A stretch of 64,000 nt of DNA, taken from positions 5,642,001 to 5,706,000 of the forward strand of contig NZ_CP108488.1 of assembly GCF_035987325.1 (NCBI RefSeq), written 5' to 3'. This DNA comes from Streptomyces sp. NBC_01244. Its GTDB lineage: Bacteria; Actinomycetota; Actinomycetes; Streptomycetales; Streptomycetaceae. The position numbers were made by a program, and so were the translations under genes. Under the pieces are notes generated by a model. The model was not told the origin of the DNA. It ran no database searches and saw only the letters and a program-made list of their open reading frames with translations. Below, piece after piece: positions 9,957-18,757 of the stretch (positions are counted from its first letter, which is position 1; the number at the start of each line of letters is the position of its first letter).

Positions 9957-11261
9957 TCAGACGGCTCGCCAGGGGAGTTCGGCGGTGACGGTCGTGCCGC
10001 CACCGGCGGGGGAGTCCACGACGAGCAGCCCGTCCACGGCGTCGAGCCGCTCGGCCAGCCCCGCCAGTCCCGAACCGGCCACGGCGTCGGCCCCGCCGAC
10101 ACCGTCGTCGGCGACCTGGATGAGCAGCCGCTCGCCGGACTTCCACACGTCGACCCCGGCCGTACGGGCCCCCGCGTGCTTGCTGACGTTCTGCAACAGC
10201 TCCGACACCGTGAAGTACGCGATCCCCTCGATCGCCGCCGCCGGCCGAGAGGGCAGCTCCACGGCCACCCGTACCGGCACCGCGCACCGCGAGGCCACCG
10301 AGGACAGGGCCGCGTCCAGCCCCCGGTCGGTCAGCACCGCGGGGTGGATCCCGCGGGCCAGGTCCCGCAGCTCCTGGAGGGCGATCTTCACCTCTCCGTG
10401 CGCCTCGTCCACCATGCGGGCGGCGACCCGCGGGTCCTCCGTCAGCTTCTCCTTCGCCAGCCCCAGGTCCATGGCCAGCGCCACCAGCCGGGCCTGCGCC
10501 CCGTCGTGCAGATCGCGCTCGATGCGCCGCAGATCGGCCGCGGCGGTGTCCACCATGACTCCGCGGTCGGACTCCAGCTCGCTGACCCGGTGCGCGAGCC
10601 GCGACGGCCCGAGCAGTCCGCAGACGAGCACCCGGTCCACGGTGGTCAGGGCACGCACCACCCAGGGGGTGGCGAGGGTGAGGGCGAGGCCGGTCGCGCA
10701 GGTCGCCGCGATCGCGAGCGGGGAGTCCAGGTAGAAGGAGTAGTCGTCGTTCTGGAAGACCTGCAGCCCCGGCTGATCGGTGAAGGCCGGGAACACCCAG
10801 AACCAGAGCGGGTAGAGCAGCATGGCCCAGCCGTAGGCCCAGAACGTCAGGGCCACGCAGAACGCGAACACCGCCCACGGGAAGTGGATCACCGAGTACA
10901 GCACGTGCCGCCAGGCGCTCCCGCTCTTGAGCAGAGCCCCCATCCGGGCGATCGCGCCGCCCTTCTCCGCCCGGATCGGCGCGGGTTCGGCGACGTCGTG
11001 CCCGAGCATCCCGCGGACCCGGGCCCGCTCCACGCGCCCGAACCCGCGGCACATGGCCAGCACCCCCGCCAGCACCGGGACCCCGAGGAAGGTGACGAGC
11101 AGTCCGGCGCCGAGGCTGACGCCGGTGATGGCGAGCGAGAAGTACAGGGTGCTCAGCGGCAGCCCGAGCATCAGGTACCCGAACTCCCGCCAGGTCCGCC
11201 CCTCGAAGGGAGCCCGCACCACCCTGCCGATACCGCTGCCACTGTGTGCGCCGCTACCCAT
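9957..11261 (-). CDS. Sensor histidine kinase (NarL-partner type), copy 1
   Basis: A 434-residue membrane kinase starting at the ATG of MGSGAHSGSGIGRVV; GAAGGG lies upstream, and in-frame GTG (11285) and TTG (11297) codons are alternatives. The N-terminal half has four hydrophobic segments typical of the actinobacterial putative sensor domain (FEGRTWREFGYLMLGLPLSTLYF). The kinase core follows: H-box RIERDLHDGAQARLVALAM, N-box VSELLQNVSKHAGA, and ATP-lid VADDGVGGADAVAGSGLAGLAERL. Such kinases phosphorylate themselves and a NarL-type regulator, here encoded 316 bp downstream. Its catalytic half is nearly identical to that of the neighbouring kinase at 12278-13471. Confidence 0.93.
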   Translation of the reverse strand: MGSGAHSGSGIGRVVRAPFEGRTWREFGYLMLGLPLSTLYFSLAITGVSLGAGLLVTFLGVPVLAGVLAMCRGFGRVERARVRGMLGHDVAEPAPIRAEKGGAIARMGALLKSGSAWRHVLYSVIHFPWAVFAFCVALTFWAYGWAMLLYPLWFWVFPAFTDQPGLQVFQNDDYSFYLDSPLAIAATCATGLALTLATPWVVRALTTVDRVLVCGLLGPSRLAHRVSELESDRGVMVDTAAADLRRIERDLHDGAQARLVALAMDLGLAKEKLTEDPRVAARMVDEAHGEVKIALQELRDLARGIHPAVLTDRGLDAALSSVASRCAVPVRVAVELPSRPAAAIEGIAYFTVSELLQNVSKHAGARTAGVDVWKSGERLLIQVADDGVGGADAVAGSGLAGLAERLDAVDGLLVVDSPAGGGTTVTAELPWRAV

Positions 11262-11349
11262 ATCGCCGACCCGCCCTTCATCCACTGTGTCCCCCAACCC
11301 TCCCGCGACCCCCTCACGGGAACCATCCGGCAGGTCGGCCTCTCCCCCG

Positions 11350-11367
11350 GGGGGTTAACCCCACCCC
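11350..11367. promoter_or_regulatory. Shared upstream motif, kinase 1 copy
   Basis: GGGGGTTAACCCCACCCC lies 89 bp upstream of the kinase 1 start and matches the copy upstream of kinase 2 at 17 of 18 positions, in the same orientation. It contains a palindromic GGGGTTAACCCC core. The function is unknown; a common operator or promoter element is inferred. Confidence 0.5.
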
Positions 11368-11439
11368 ACTCGAGGCCACGCCCGACCCCAGAGCCCACGC
11401 CCTCCAGCCCGGGGCCCTGGCCGGGCTCGGCCATGGTCC

Positions 11440-11670
11440 TGCTTGGGAGCTGCGCCCCGGGGCCACAGCCCGGGCCCGCCTCGGTCCGGCGCGGGGTTGC
11501 GCCCCGGCGCCCTGGCGGGGCCCGCCGCGGTCATGCTCGGGGTTGCGCCCCGGGGCCCGCCGCGGTCCTGCTCGGGGTTGCGCCCCCGGGCCCTGGCCGG
11601 GGCCCGCCGCGGTCCGGCTCGGGGTTCCGCCCTGGCCCTGGCGTCTCCCGCTCGGGGGCCCGCCCCCGGG
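11440..11670. repeat. Degenerate GC-rich tandem repeats
   Basis: Four or five imperfect units of about 35-50 bp share CTCGGGGTTGCGCCCC and GCCCGCCGCGGTC cores. The frames that remain open across them are Pro/Arg/Gly-rich artefacts without start signals, so I call no gene. This is part of a 1.0-kb gene-free region between the two kinase genes (11262-12277). Confidence 0.6.
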
Positions 11671-11839
11671 GCTCGCCCAGGGTCAGGCCCAGGGTCCTGG
11701 CCGGAGTCCCGCTAAGGGGCCTGACCCAGGGCCGATCCGGGTCCGGGCCGGTCCGGCGGCCACGGCTAGCGGAGCCGCCGGCCGGAGGCCGAGCCCGAAT
11801 CCCCTACCCGCCCTTCGCCCGTTCCCTGGGCTCCGCCCA

Positions 11840-12173
11840 GACCCGCGCCTCAAACGCCGGCGGGGCTGGATCGCCCTGCAGGGTGATCCAGCCCCAACGA
11901 CCGCACACGCAGACGAGCGCAGCCAAACCAAGCCCCTACGGCCCGCACGTACAGAGCGGCGCAGCCCAACCCAGGCCCTGAGCCCCGCACGTACAGAGCG
12001 GCGCAGCCAAACCCCCAGGCGCTAAGCCCCGCAGGTGCAGCGGACGCTGCCAAATCCCAGGCCCTACGGCCCGCAGGTGCAGCGGACGCTGCCAAATCCC
12101 AGGCCCTACGGCCCGCAGGTGCGAACGGGCGCTGCCCATATCCAGCCCCGCCGGCGTTTGAGGCGCGGGGGTC
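11840..12173. repeat. Dispersed palindromic element, copy A, with expanded loop
   Basis: The left arm at 11840-11871 carries CCTCAAACGCCGGCGGGGCT, and the right arm at 12140-12173 carries its inverse, AGCCCCGCCGGCGTTTGAGG. The arms match over about 30 bp. The left arm also forms its own hairpin (GGGGCTGGATC at 11862-11872 with GATCCAGCCCC at 11885-11895). The same arms occur at 35384-35579 and 43230-43345. Here the loop contains a 42-bp minisatellite. Confidence 0.8.
11899..12140 (+). repeat. 42-bp minisatellite, about six units
   Basis: Two exact 42-bp units lie at 12031-12072 and 12073-12114 (beginning GCAGGTGCAGCGGACGCTGC). They are preceded by about three diverged units (GCACGTACAGAGCGGCGCAG type) and followed by a partial unit. 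Frames read through the array but lack starts and family resemblance, so it is treated as non-coding. Confidence 0.75.
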
Positions 12174-12277
12174 CGGGGGCCGGCCCCCGGGGACGGCGCC
12201 GCACCCGCCCACGTACGGCGGGCGACAGCACACCCGGCCCCGCCGACGCGCGCGACGCGGGCGGGAGGACGGCCGGG

Positions 12278-13471
12278 CTATCGAGAAGACCGCTCCCGCC
12301 ACGGCAGCTCCGCCGTGACCACGGTCCCCTGTCCCTCGGGCGACTCCACCACCAGCACGCCGTCGACCGCGCCGAGCCGCTCACCCAGCCCCGCCAGCCC
12401 GGACCCGGCGGCCGCATCCGCGCCGCCCCGCCCGTCGTCCGACACCCGGATCAGCAGCCGCCCGTCGGCGGAGCCACCCGTGCGCCACACCTCGACCTCC
12501 GCACACCGCGCCCCCGGCCCCGCGTGCTTGCTCACGTTCTGCAGCAGCTCCGAGACCACGAAGTACGCGATCCCCTCGATCGCCTCCGCCGGCCGCGCCG
12601 GCAGATCCACCGCCACCTTCACGGGGACCAGGCACCGCGAGGCCACCGAGGACAGGGCCGCGTCCAGTCCCCGGTCGGTCAGCACCGCCGGGTGGATCCC
12701 GCGCGCGAGGTCCCGCAGCTCCTGGAGGGCGATCTTCACTTCCCCGTGCGCCTCGTCCACCATCGCCGCCGCCCCCTCGGGGTCCTCCAGCAGCTTCTCC
12801 TTCGCCAGGCCCAGCCCCATCGCCAGCGCCACCAGCCGGGCCTGCGCCCCGTCGTGCAGGTCCCGCTCGATGCGCCGCAGGTCCGCCGCCGCCGTGTCGA
12901 CCACGACACCGCGGTCGGACTCCAGCTCGGCGATGCGCCGCTCCAGTTCATCGGAGGGCGACAGCAGGCCTCGTACCATCGCCCGGTCCACGTTCGCGAG
13001 CCCGCGGACCACCCACGGCAGCACCGGCCACAGCACGAAGAGCCCGGTCAGCGCCACCGTGAAGGTGGCCACCGCCCACGGCAGCCGGATCAGCTCGAAC
13101 AGCACGGTCCGCCACGCCACCGGGTCCTTGAGGCTCGCCCACAGCCAGGGGAAGAACCCGCCGGACCGGCCCGGCCCGGGCATCGGCGTCGGCTCGTCGA
13201 CCCGTACGCCCAAGAGGTCGCGGGCCCGCGCCCGTTCCAGCCGTCCCAACTGGCGAGACACGAACAGACCGCATGCGAGCAGCGGAAGACCGATCGCCGT
13301 CACCGACAGACCGCCCGCGGTCGCCACCATCACCACCGTGAAGACGAACCCGATGAGGGCGGCGGGCAAATTGCTCAACAGGTAAGCGATTTCCTTCCAC
13401 GTCACGGCATCGAAGGGTGCGCGGACGGGAGGAGGAGCGCCGTCGTCGGGGGTGTGCTTGCTCGCGGTCAT
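12278..13471 (-). CDS. Sensor histidine kinase (NarL-partner type), copy 2
   Basis: A 397-residue kinase starting at the ATG of MTASKHTPDDGAPPP; upstream in-frame codons are rejected because they add only an Arg/Pro-rich leader. The sensor part (FDAVTWKEIAYLLSNLPAALIGFVFTVVMVATAGG) has about four hydrophobic helices and is shorter than in copy 1. The catalytic half repeats the H-box RIERDLHDGAQARLVALAM, the N-box VSELLQNVSKHAGP and the lid VSDDGRGGADAAAGSGLAGLGERL almost residue for residue. The pair therefore arose by tandem duplication, followed by divergence of the sensors. There is one regulator for two kinases. It is divergent from nuoA with 155 bp between the starts. Confidence 0.92.
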   Translation of the reverse strand: MTASKHTPDDGAPPPVRAPFDAVTWKEIAYLLSNLPAALIGFVFTVVMVATAGGLSVTAIGLPLLACGLFVSRQLGRLERARARDLLGVRVDEPTPMPGPGRSGGFFPWLWASLKDPVAWRTVLFELIRLPWAVATFTVALTGLFVLWPVLPWVVRGLANVDRAMVRGLLSPSDELERRIAELESDRGVVVDTAAADLRRIERDLHDGAQARLVALAMGLGLAKEKLLEDPEGAAAMVDEAHGEVKIALQELRDLARGIHPAVLTDRGLDAALSSVASRCLVPVKVAVDLPARPAEAIEGIAYFVVSELLQNVSKHAGPGARCAEVEVWRTGGSADGRLLIRVSDDGRGGADAAAGSGLAGLGERLGAVDGVLVVESPEGQGTVVTAELPWRERSSR

Positions 13472-13530
13472 GCGCCCACCCTGCCAAGCTCGCGGCCGCC
13501 GTGCCATGGGGTAGCCGGGCCGAGGTAAAC

Positions 13531-13548
13531 GGGGGATAACCCCACCCC
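13531..13548. promoter_or_regulatory. Shared upstream motif, kinase 2 copy
   Basis: GGGGGATAACCCCACCCC lies 60 bp upstream of the kinase 2 start and 79 bp before nuoA, inside the divergent intergenic region. It matches the copy upstream of kinase 1 at 17 of 18 positions, so it could act on kinase 2, nuoA or both. Confidence 0.5.
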
Positions 13549-13626
13549 GCGGAGCCCAGGCCCTAGACTCCCGTCCGTACCAGATCAACCTGATCGTCGA
13601 CAGTGGCCGAGGAACGAGGAACGGAC

Positions 13627-14034
13627 GTGCCCGAACCAACGGTATCGACCGTATCCGTGCTCGCCGCGGACTACTTCCGGACGTATTCGGTCGTCGGCCT
13701 CCTGGCCGCGCTCGGTGTGCTCTTCGTGGCGGTGGCGTTCGGCGCCAACCGCCTGCTGAGCCCGTCCGTCCCGACCCGCGAGAAGCTGCTGACGTACGAG
13801 TGCGGCGTGGACCCGGTGGGCGAGGGCTGGGCGCACACCCAGGTCCGCTACTACGTCTACGCCTTCCTCTACGTCATCTTCGCCGTCGACTCGATCTTCC
13901 TCTTCCCCTGGGCGACGGTGTTCGCCGCCGCCGGTTACGGCGCCACGACGCTGGTGGAGATGTTCATCTTCCTCGGCTTCCTGGCCGTCGGCCTGCTCTA
14001 CGCGTACAAGAAGGGCGTCCTCGAATGGCTGTGA
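13627..14034 (+). CDS. nuoA: NADH-quinone oxidoreductase subunit A (second nuo cluster)
   Basis: A 135-residue membrane subunit. I choose the GTG at 13627 ([17 protein letters not shown]) because GAGGA lies 6 nt upstream; a GTG at 13603 is possible. Three transmembrane helices are visible, with the conserved loop [40 protein letters not shown] between the first two; the Cys in that loop is the one that changes exposure in complex I. It is the first gene of a ten-gene operon, and its stop overlaps nuoB. NuoA packs against NuoH and NuoJ near the quinone site. Confidence 0.93.
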   Translation: MPEPTVSTVSVLAADYFRTYSVVGLLAALGVLFVAVAFGANRLLSPSVPTREKLLTYECGVDPVGEGWAHTQVRYYVYAFLYVIFAVDSIFLFPWATVFAAAGYGATTLVEMFIFLGFLAVGLLYAYKKGVLEWL

Positions 14035-14654
14035 CCCCGGCCGGTACCCCGGCCGTGCCGTCGGAGCCGCAGCTGCTCCCGGAGCCGAAGCGGCTGGGCG
14101 TCCTGTCCCGCCTCGCGCCCGAGCCCATGAAGGTGGTCCTCAACTGGGGCCGCCGCTACAGCCTGTGGGTCTTCAACTTCGGTCTCGCCTGCTGCGCGAT
14201 CGAGTTCATCGCGGCGTCGATGGCCCGGCACGACTTCATCCGGCTCGGCGTCATCCCCTTCGCGCCCGGCCCGCGCCAGGCGGACCTCATGATCGTCTCC
14301 GGGACGGTGACGGACAAGATGGCCCCGGCCGTCAAGCGGCTGTACGAGCAGATGCCCGAGCCGAAGTACGTGATCTCCTTCGGCGCCTGCTCCAACTGCG
14401 GCGGCCCGTACTGGGACTCGTACTCGGTGACGAAGGGCGTCGACCAGATCATCCCGGTCGACGTCTACGTCCCCGGCTGCCCGCCCCGCCCCGAGGCGCT
14501 GCTGCAGGGCATCCTCAAGCTCCAGGAGAAGATCGCCCGCGAATCGCTCGCGGAGCGCTACGCGAACACGGCTCCGCCGTCCCCCGCGCAGCTCACCAGC
14601 GGCCTGATCACTCCTCCCCCCGCCCCCACGCCTGCTCCCGGGACGGACGCGTGA
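14025..14654 (+). CDS. nuoB: NADH-quinone oxidoreductase subunit B
   Basis: A 209-residue cytoplasmic-side subunit from the ATG at 14025, which lies 10 nt inside nuoA; a GTG at 14031 is an alternative. It carries the N2 4Fe-4S ligands: the adjacent Cys56-Cys57 in GLACCAIEF, Cys in [12 protein letters not shown], and Cys in [11 protein letters not shown]2 is the last cluster before quinone. A Pro-rich tail ([23 protein letters not shown]) is an addition to the conserved core. NuoB normally sits against NuoD, which is not encoded in this operon. Confidence 0.95.
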   Translation: MAVTPAGTPAVPSEPQLLPEPKRLGVLSRLAPEPMKVVLNWGRRYSLWVFNFGLACCAIEFIAASMARHDFIRLGVIPFAPGPRQADLMIVSGTVTDKMAPAVKRLYEQMPEPKYVISFGACSNCGGPYWDSYSVTKGVDQIIPVDVYVPGCPPRPEALLQGILKLQEKIARESLAERYANTAPPSPAQLTSGLITPPPAPTPAPGTDA

Positions 14655-16216
14655 ACCTCTACGACTCCCTCCCCGACGCGGCGGGAACGGTCTTCGGCGA
14701 GGAAGCGGTCGGCTCCTTCGCCTACTCCGTCCTCACGGTCGACGTCCCCACCGCGAGCTGGATCCCCGCGCTGGAGATCGCCCGCGACAAGCTGGGCTGC
14801 ACCTACTTCGACTGGCTGAGCGCGGTGGACGAGCCGGGCACCGGCTTCCGCATCTGCGCGCACGTCGTCTCCCTCGAGAACCACCGCGTACGCCGCCTCC
14901 TGCTGCGGACCACCGTCCCGCACTCGGCGCCCTCCCTGCCCTCGGCCGTCGCCGTCTACGCCGGCGCCGAATGGCACGAGCGCGAGACCTTCGAGATGTT
15001 CGGGGTCGTCTTCACGGACCACCCGAACCTGGTCCCGCTGCTCCTCCCCGAGAACTTCGAGGGCCACCCGCTGCGCAAGGACTTCGTCCTCGCGGCACGC
15101 GTCGCCAAGGCCTGGCCGGGCGCGAAGGAGCCGGGCGAGGCACACGACCCGGACGCCCCGAAGCGCCGCCAGATGCTCCCGCCGGGCGTACCGGACCCCA
15201 ACGACTGGGGCCCCATGAAGGGCCAGCTCCCGCCGGCCCCCGCCCGCCCCGCCCGCACCCCCCGCGCGGCGGCGGGCGCCCCCGGCGACCGCCCGGCCCG
15301 CACCCCGCGCGCGGCGGCCGGAGCTCCCGGCGACCGCCCGGCCCGCACCCCGCGCGCTGCGGTCGGCACTGCCGGCGAGGCCACCACGCCCGGCGCGCAA
15401 GCCCCGGCGACCGAAACCGAAGCGGCACCGGCCCGCCCGGTCCGCCGCACCCGCTCGGTCGCGGACGGCTCCGCGAGCCAGGCGGAGGCCCCGGCGGCCC
15501 CGACCGAGGCGACCGCGGCCCCGACCGAGGCGGCCCCGACCGAGGCGGCCCCGACCGAGGCGGCCCCGGGCCGTCCGGTGCGCCGCTCCCGATCGGTGGC
15601 GGACGGCTCCGCGAGCCAGGCGGCAGCCGCCCCGGCCCCCGCGGAGGCCCCGGCTCCGTCCGAAGCCTCGGCGGCCTCGGCGGAAGCCCCGGTCGCCCCG
15701 GTGCGCCGCACGCGCTCGGTCGCGGACGGCTCCGCGAGCCAGGCCGCCGCGACTCCGGCCGAAGCCGAGGGCACCCCCGCGGCGGAACCGCAGGCCCCCG
15801 CCCGCCCGGTACGCGGCAGCGCGGACGCCCCCTGGCACAACCCGAAGCCCGCCTTCGACACCCCGGCGTCGGAATCGGCCGAACCGGCCGAACCGGCCGA
15901 ACCGGCCGAACCGGCTGCTCCGGCCACCTCGGGCGATCCGGTTGACCAAGCGGCTGCGGCCGCTCCGGCGAGCCCGGCGGCCCCGGCCCCCGCGGCGGCT
16001 CCGGCCACGGCCGAACCCGCCGAACCCGCCGGACCGGCGACCCCGCCCGCCCCGGCGGACCAGGCCGCTTCGGCCGCCGGCCCGGCGCGCTCCGCCGAGC
16101 CCGAGTCCAAGCAGGAGCCCGAGTCCGAGCAGGACCCCGGGTCCAAGTCCGCCCCCAAGCCGGACCCCTCTGAGGCGGACCCCACCCCCAACGACCCCAA
16201 CGGAGGCGCCGCGTGA
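14651..16216 (+). CDS. nuoC: NuoC with a very long Ala/Pro-rich C-terminal tail
   Basis: A 521-residue protein starting at a GTG that overlaps the nuoB stop. Residues 1 to about 190 are the 30-kDa complex I subunit domain ([43 protein letters not shown]). The family usually ends near there or is fused to NuoD. Here about 330 residues of low-complexity sequence follow: [15 protein letters not shown] repeated, then [17 protein letters not shown] three times, then AEPAEP and acidic/Ser stretches. No NuoD motifs appear in it. The frame stays open and overlaps nuoH by 4 nt, so the tail is really translated. Its role is unknown. Confidence 0.85.
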   Translation: MNLYDSLPDAAGTVFGEEAVGSFAYSVLTVDVPTASWIPALEIARDKLGCTYFDWLSAVDEPGTGFRICAHVVSLENHRVRRLLLRTTVPHSAPSLPSAVAVYAGAEWHERETFEMFGVVFTDHPNLVPLLLPENFEGHPLRKDFVLAARVAKAWPGAKEPGEAHDPDAPKRRQMLPPGVPDPNDWGPMKGQLPPAPARPARTPRAAAGAPGDRPARTPRAAAGAPGDRPARTPRAAVGTAGEATTPGAQAPATETEAAPARPVRRTRSVADGSASQAEAPAAPTEATAAPTEAAPTEAAPTEAAPGRPVRRSRSVADGSASQAAAAPAPAEAPAPSEASAASAEAPVAPVRRTRSVADGSASQAAATPAEAEGTPAAEPQAPARPVRGSADAPWHNPKPAFDTPASESAEPAEPAEPAEPAAPATSGDPVDQAAAAAPASPAAPAPAAAPATAEPAEPAGPATPPAPADQAASAAGPARSAEPESKQEPESEQDPGSKSAPKPDPSEADPTPNDPNGGAA

Positions 16217-17181
16217 ACGACGTCCTCGACGTCGCCCTGCGGCTGATCGTCGTCTTCGCCGTCTTCCTCGTGCTCCCGCTCGTCGTCGGGCAGGCCGAGC
16301 ACAAGGTGATGGCCCACATGCAGGGCCGCCTCGGCCCCATGTACGCCGGCGGCTTCCACGGCTGGGCCCAGCTCGTCGCCGACGGAGTCAAGTTCGCGCA
16401 GAAGGAAGACATCGTCCCGGCCAACGCCGACCGCCGCGTCTTCCAGCTCGCCCCCGCCGTCGCGCTCCTCCCGTACCTCCTCGTGCTCCTCGCCATCCCC
16501 ATCGGCCCCGGCGAAGGCGCCGTCGGCCAGGTCATCGACGCCGGAATCTTCTTCGCGCTCGCCGTCATGGGCATCGGAGTGCTCGGCTCGCTGATGGCCG
16601 GCTGGGCCTCCGCCAACAAGTTCTCCATGCTCGGAGGCCTCCGCACCGCCGCCCAGCTGCTCGCCTACGAGCTCCCCATGCTGCTCGCGGCGGCCTCGGT
16701 CGCCATGGCCGCCGGAACGGTGTCGCTCCCCGGCATCGTCGGAGCCTTCGAGTGGTGGTGGCTGCCCTGGCAGATCGTCGGCGGGCTCGTCTTCTTCACC
16801 GCCGGCCTCGCCGAACTCCAGCGGCCCCCCTTCGACATGCCCGTCGCCGACTCCGAGATCATCTTCGGTGCGTACACCGAGTACACCGGCCTGCGCTTCG
16901 CGCTGTTCCTGCTCGCCGAGTACGCCGGCATCGTCGTCCTGTGCGCCCTGACCACCGTCCTCTTCCTCGGCGGCTGGCACGGCCCCTTCGGTGGCGAGGA
17001 CTTCGGCTGGGTCTGGACCCTGCTCAAGATCGCCGCGCTCTCCTTCGTGGTGATCTGGCTCCGCGTGAGCTACCCCCGGCTCCGCGAGGACCAGCTCCAG
17101 AAGCTCGCCTGGACCGTACTCATCCCGCTCGCGCTCGCCCAGATCGCGCTCACCGGCATCGTGAAGGTGGCGATCCAGTAA
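16213..17181 (+). CDS. nuoH: NADH-quinone oxidoreductase subunit H
   Basis: A 322-residue polytopic subunit with about eight transmembrane helices and a GTG start overlapping nuoC (GTGA). Conserved segments are visible: EHKVMAHMQGRLGPMYAGGFHGWAQLVADGVKF, then FELPMLL-type YELPMLLAAASVAM and the quinone-loop stretch ELQRPPFDMPVADSEIIFGAYTEYTGLRF. NuoH forms the quinone cavity with NuoB and NuoD and links electron transfer to the proton-pumping arm. The acidic residues needed for coupling are present, which suggests a working membrane arm. Confidence 0.95.
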   Translation: MNDVLDVALRLIVVFAVFLVLPLVVGQAEHKVMAHMQGRLGPMYAGGFHGWAQLVADGVKFAQKEDIVPANADRRVFQLAPAVALLPYLLVLLAIPIGPGEGAVGQVIDAGIFFALAVMGIGVLGSLMAGWASANKFSMLGGLRTAAQLLAYELPMLLAAASVAMAAGTVSLPGIVGAFEWWWLPWQIVGGLVFFTAGLAELQRPPFDMPVADSEIIFGAYTEYTGLRFALFLLAEYAGIVVLCALTTVLFLGGWHGPFGGEDFGWVWTLLKIAALSFVVIWLRVSYPRLREDQLQKLAWTVLIPLALAQIALTGIVKVAIQ

Positions 17182-17766
17182 ATGCCCCCCATCCCCGGCT
17201 CCGGCCTCGCCAAGGGCCTGGCCGTCACGCTGCGCACGATGACGAAGCGCTCGCACACCGCCCAGTACCCCGAGGTACAGCCCGAACTCCCGCCGCGCTC
17301 GCGCGGGGTCATCGGCCTGTTCGAGGAGAACTGCACGGTCTGCATGCTGTGCGCGCGCGAGTGCCCCGACTGGTGCATCTACATCGACTCCCACAAGGAG
17401 ACGCTCCCGGCCGCCGCCCCCGGTGGCCGGGAGCGCAGCCGCAACGTCCTCGACCGCTTCGCCATCGACTTCTCCCTCTGCATGTACTGCGGCATCTGCA
17501 TCGAGGTGTGCCCCTTCGACGCGCTGTTCTGGTCGCCGGAGTTCGAGTACGCCGAGACCGACATCCACGAACTGACCCACGAGCGCGACAAGCTGCGCGA
17601 GTGGATGTGGACCGTCCCGGCCCCGCCCGCCCTGGACCCGGCCGCCGAGGAGCCCAAGGAAATCGCGGCCGCCCGCAAGGCCGTGGAGAAGGCGGAGACC
17701 GCCGCGGCAGCCGCCGCCGCTGCTGCCGCGACCCTCGACACTCCGGCCCCGGAAGGAGACGCGTGA
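17182..17766 (+). CDS. nuoI: NADH-quinone oxidoreductase subunit I (8Fe ferredoxin type)
   Basis: A 194-residue subunit whose ATG directly abuts the nuoH stop. Two complete 4Fe-4S motifs are present: Cys51, 54, 57 and 61 ([12 protein letters not shown]) and Cys100, 103, 106 and 110 ([13 protein letters not shown]). These are clusters N6a and N6b, which pass electrons from the peripheral arm to N2. In complexes without the NADH module this subunit is the natural docking point for ferredoxin. A helical Ala-rich tail (residues about 150-194, [19 protein letters not shown]) is additional to the core. Confidence 0.95.
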   Translation: MPPIPGSGLAKGLAVTLRTMTKRSHTAQYPEVQPELPPRSRGVIGLFEENCTVCMLCARECPDWCIYIDSHKETLPAAAPGGRERSRNVLDRFAIDFSLCMYCGICIEVCPFDALFWSPEFEYAETDIHELTHERDKLREWMWTVPAPPALDPAAEEPKEIAAARKAVEKAETAAAAAAAAAATLDTPAPEGDA

Positions 17767-18368
17767 TCACCGCAGCCGCCCAAGGCAACGGCTTCCTCTC
17801 CCCGACCGGCGTCGAGATCGCCTTCGTCCTCGTCGGCCTCGCCACCCTCGGCGCGGCCGCCGTCACGGTCACCACCAAGCAGCTCGTGCACGCCGCCCTG
17901 TGGCTGGTCGTCGCACTCGGCGGGATCGCCGTCGAGTACCTGTTGCTGACCGCCGAGTTCATCGCCTGGGTCCAGGTACTGATCTACCTCGGTTCCGTGG
18001 TCGTCCTCCTCCTCTTCGGGCTGATGCTCACCAAGGCCCCCATCGGCCGCTCACCGGACGCCGACTCGGGCAACCGCCCGGTCGCCCTCGGCGTCGCCCT
18101 CGTCGCGGCCGCCGCGCTCGTCTGGGTGGTCGTCGACGCCTTCCGCACCACTTGGATCGACCTGGACGGCCCCGCCCAGGGCTCCACCAAGGTCTCGGGA
18201 GAGATCCTCTTCCGGCACTGGGTGCTGCCGTTCGAGGCGCTCTCCGTCCTCCTCCTCGCGGCCCTGATCGGCGCCATCGTGCTGTCCCGCAAGGACACCC
18301 CCGACAGCGCGCCCTCCGCCGCCGCGACACCCGCCGCGCCCGCCACCGACAAGAAGGGGCAGCGCTGA
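17763..18368 (+). CDS. nuoJ: NADH-quinone oxidoreductase subunit J
   Basis: A 201-residue membrane subunit starting at a GTG that overlaps nuoI (GTGA). Five hydrophobic helices include the conserved TM3 region ([29 protein letters not shown]), where a pi-bulge is known in the family. The C-terminus ends in an Ala/Pro-rich cytoplasmic tail. It neighbours NuoA and NuoK in the proton path. nuoK starts within its stop codon. Confidence 0.94.
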   Translation: MITAAAQGNGFLSPTGVEIAFVLVGLATLGAAAVTVTTKQLVHAALWLVVALGGIAVEYLLLTAEFIAWVQVLIYLGSVVVLLLFGLMLTKAPIGRSPDADSGNRPVALGVALVAAAALVWVVVDAFRTTWIDLDGPAQGSTKVSGEILFRHWVLPFEALSVLLLAALIGAIVLSRKDTPDSAPSAAATPAAPATDKKGQR

Positions 18369-18757
18369 TGCACCTCGCCTACCCCGCCGTGCTGGCGGCG
18401 CTCCTCTTCTGCACGGGCCTGTACGGAGTGCTCGCCCGCCGCAACGCCATCCTGGTCCTGATGTCCGTCGAGCTGATGCTCAACGCCGTCAACCTCAACC
18501 TGGTGGCCTTCGACGTCTGGCTGCGCGACAGCCTCCACGCCGGCCAGGCCCTCACCCTCTTCACCATCGCCATCGCCGCCGCCGAGATCGGCATCGGCCT
18601 CGCGATCGTGCTGATGGTGTACCGCAACCGGGGCACCGCGGACGTGGACCGCCTGCGCGACACCGCCGAGGGCCACGAGCCGGCCGGCTCGAACCAGGAC
18701 GGCGTGACCCCGGACAGCGCGGACAGCGCGACCCCTGCGACCGGAGCCGCCGCGTGA
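18368..18757 (+). CDS. nuoK: NADH-quinone oxidoreductase subunit K
   Basis: A 129-residue subunit with three transmembrane helices; the ATG shares one base with the nuoJ stop (TGATG). The membrane glutamates needed for proton transfer are present in [20 protein letters not shown] and [20 protein letters not shown]. The usual length is about 100, and the extra 30 residues are a Ser/Ala/Asp-rich soluble tail, as on several subunits of this operon. Confidence 0.94.
   Translation: MHLAYPAVLAALLFCTGLYGVLARRNAILVLMSVELMLNAVNLNLVAFDVWLRDSLHAGQALTLFTIAIAAAEIGIGLAIVLMVYRNRGTADVDRLRDTAEGHEPAGSNQDGVTPDSADSATPATGAAA

Noticed and set aside
11246..12025. Pro/Arg-rich open frames through the repeat region between the kinase genes
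   Set aside because: They are products of GC-rich tandem repeats, several frames are open at once, no ribosome site is present and no family is recognised.
11840..12173. Tandem 42-bp units considered as a CRISPR array
   Set aside because: Units are contiguous with no unique spacers, and no cas genes are in the window.
13472..13639. Longer start for sensor kinase 2 upstream of 13471
   Set aside because: The added residues are Arg/Pro-rich and would overlap the motif and promoter region facing nuoA; the ATG at 13471 starts the conserved protein.
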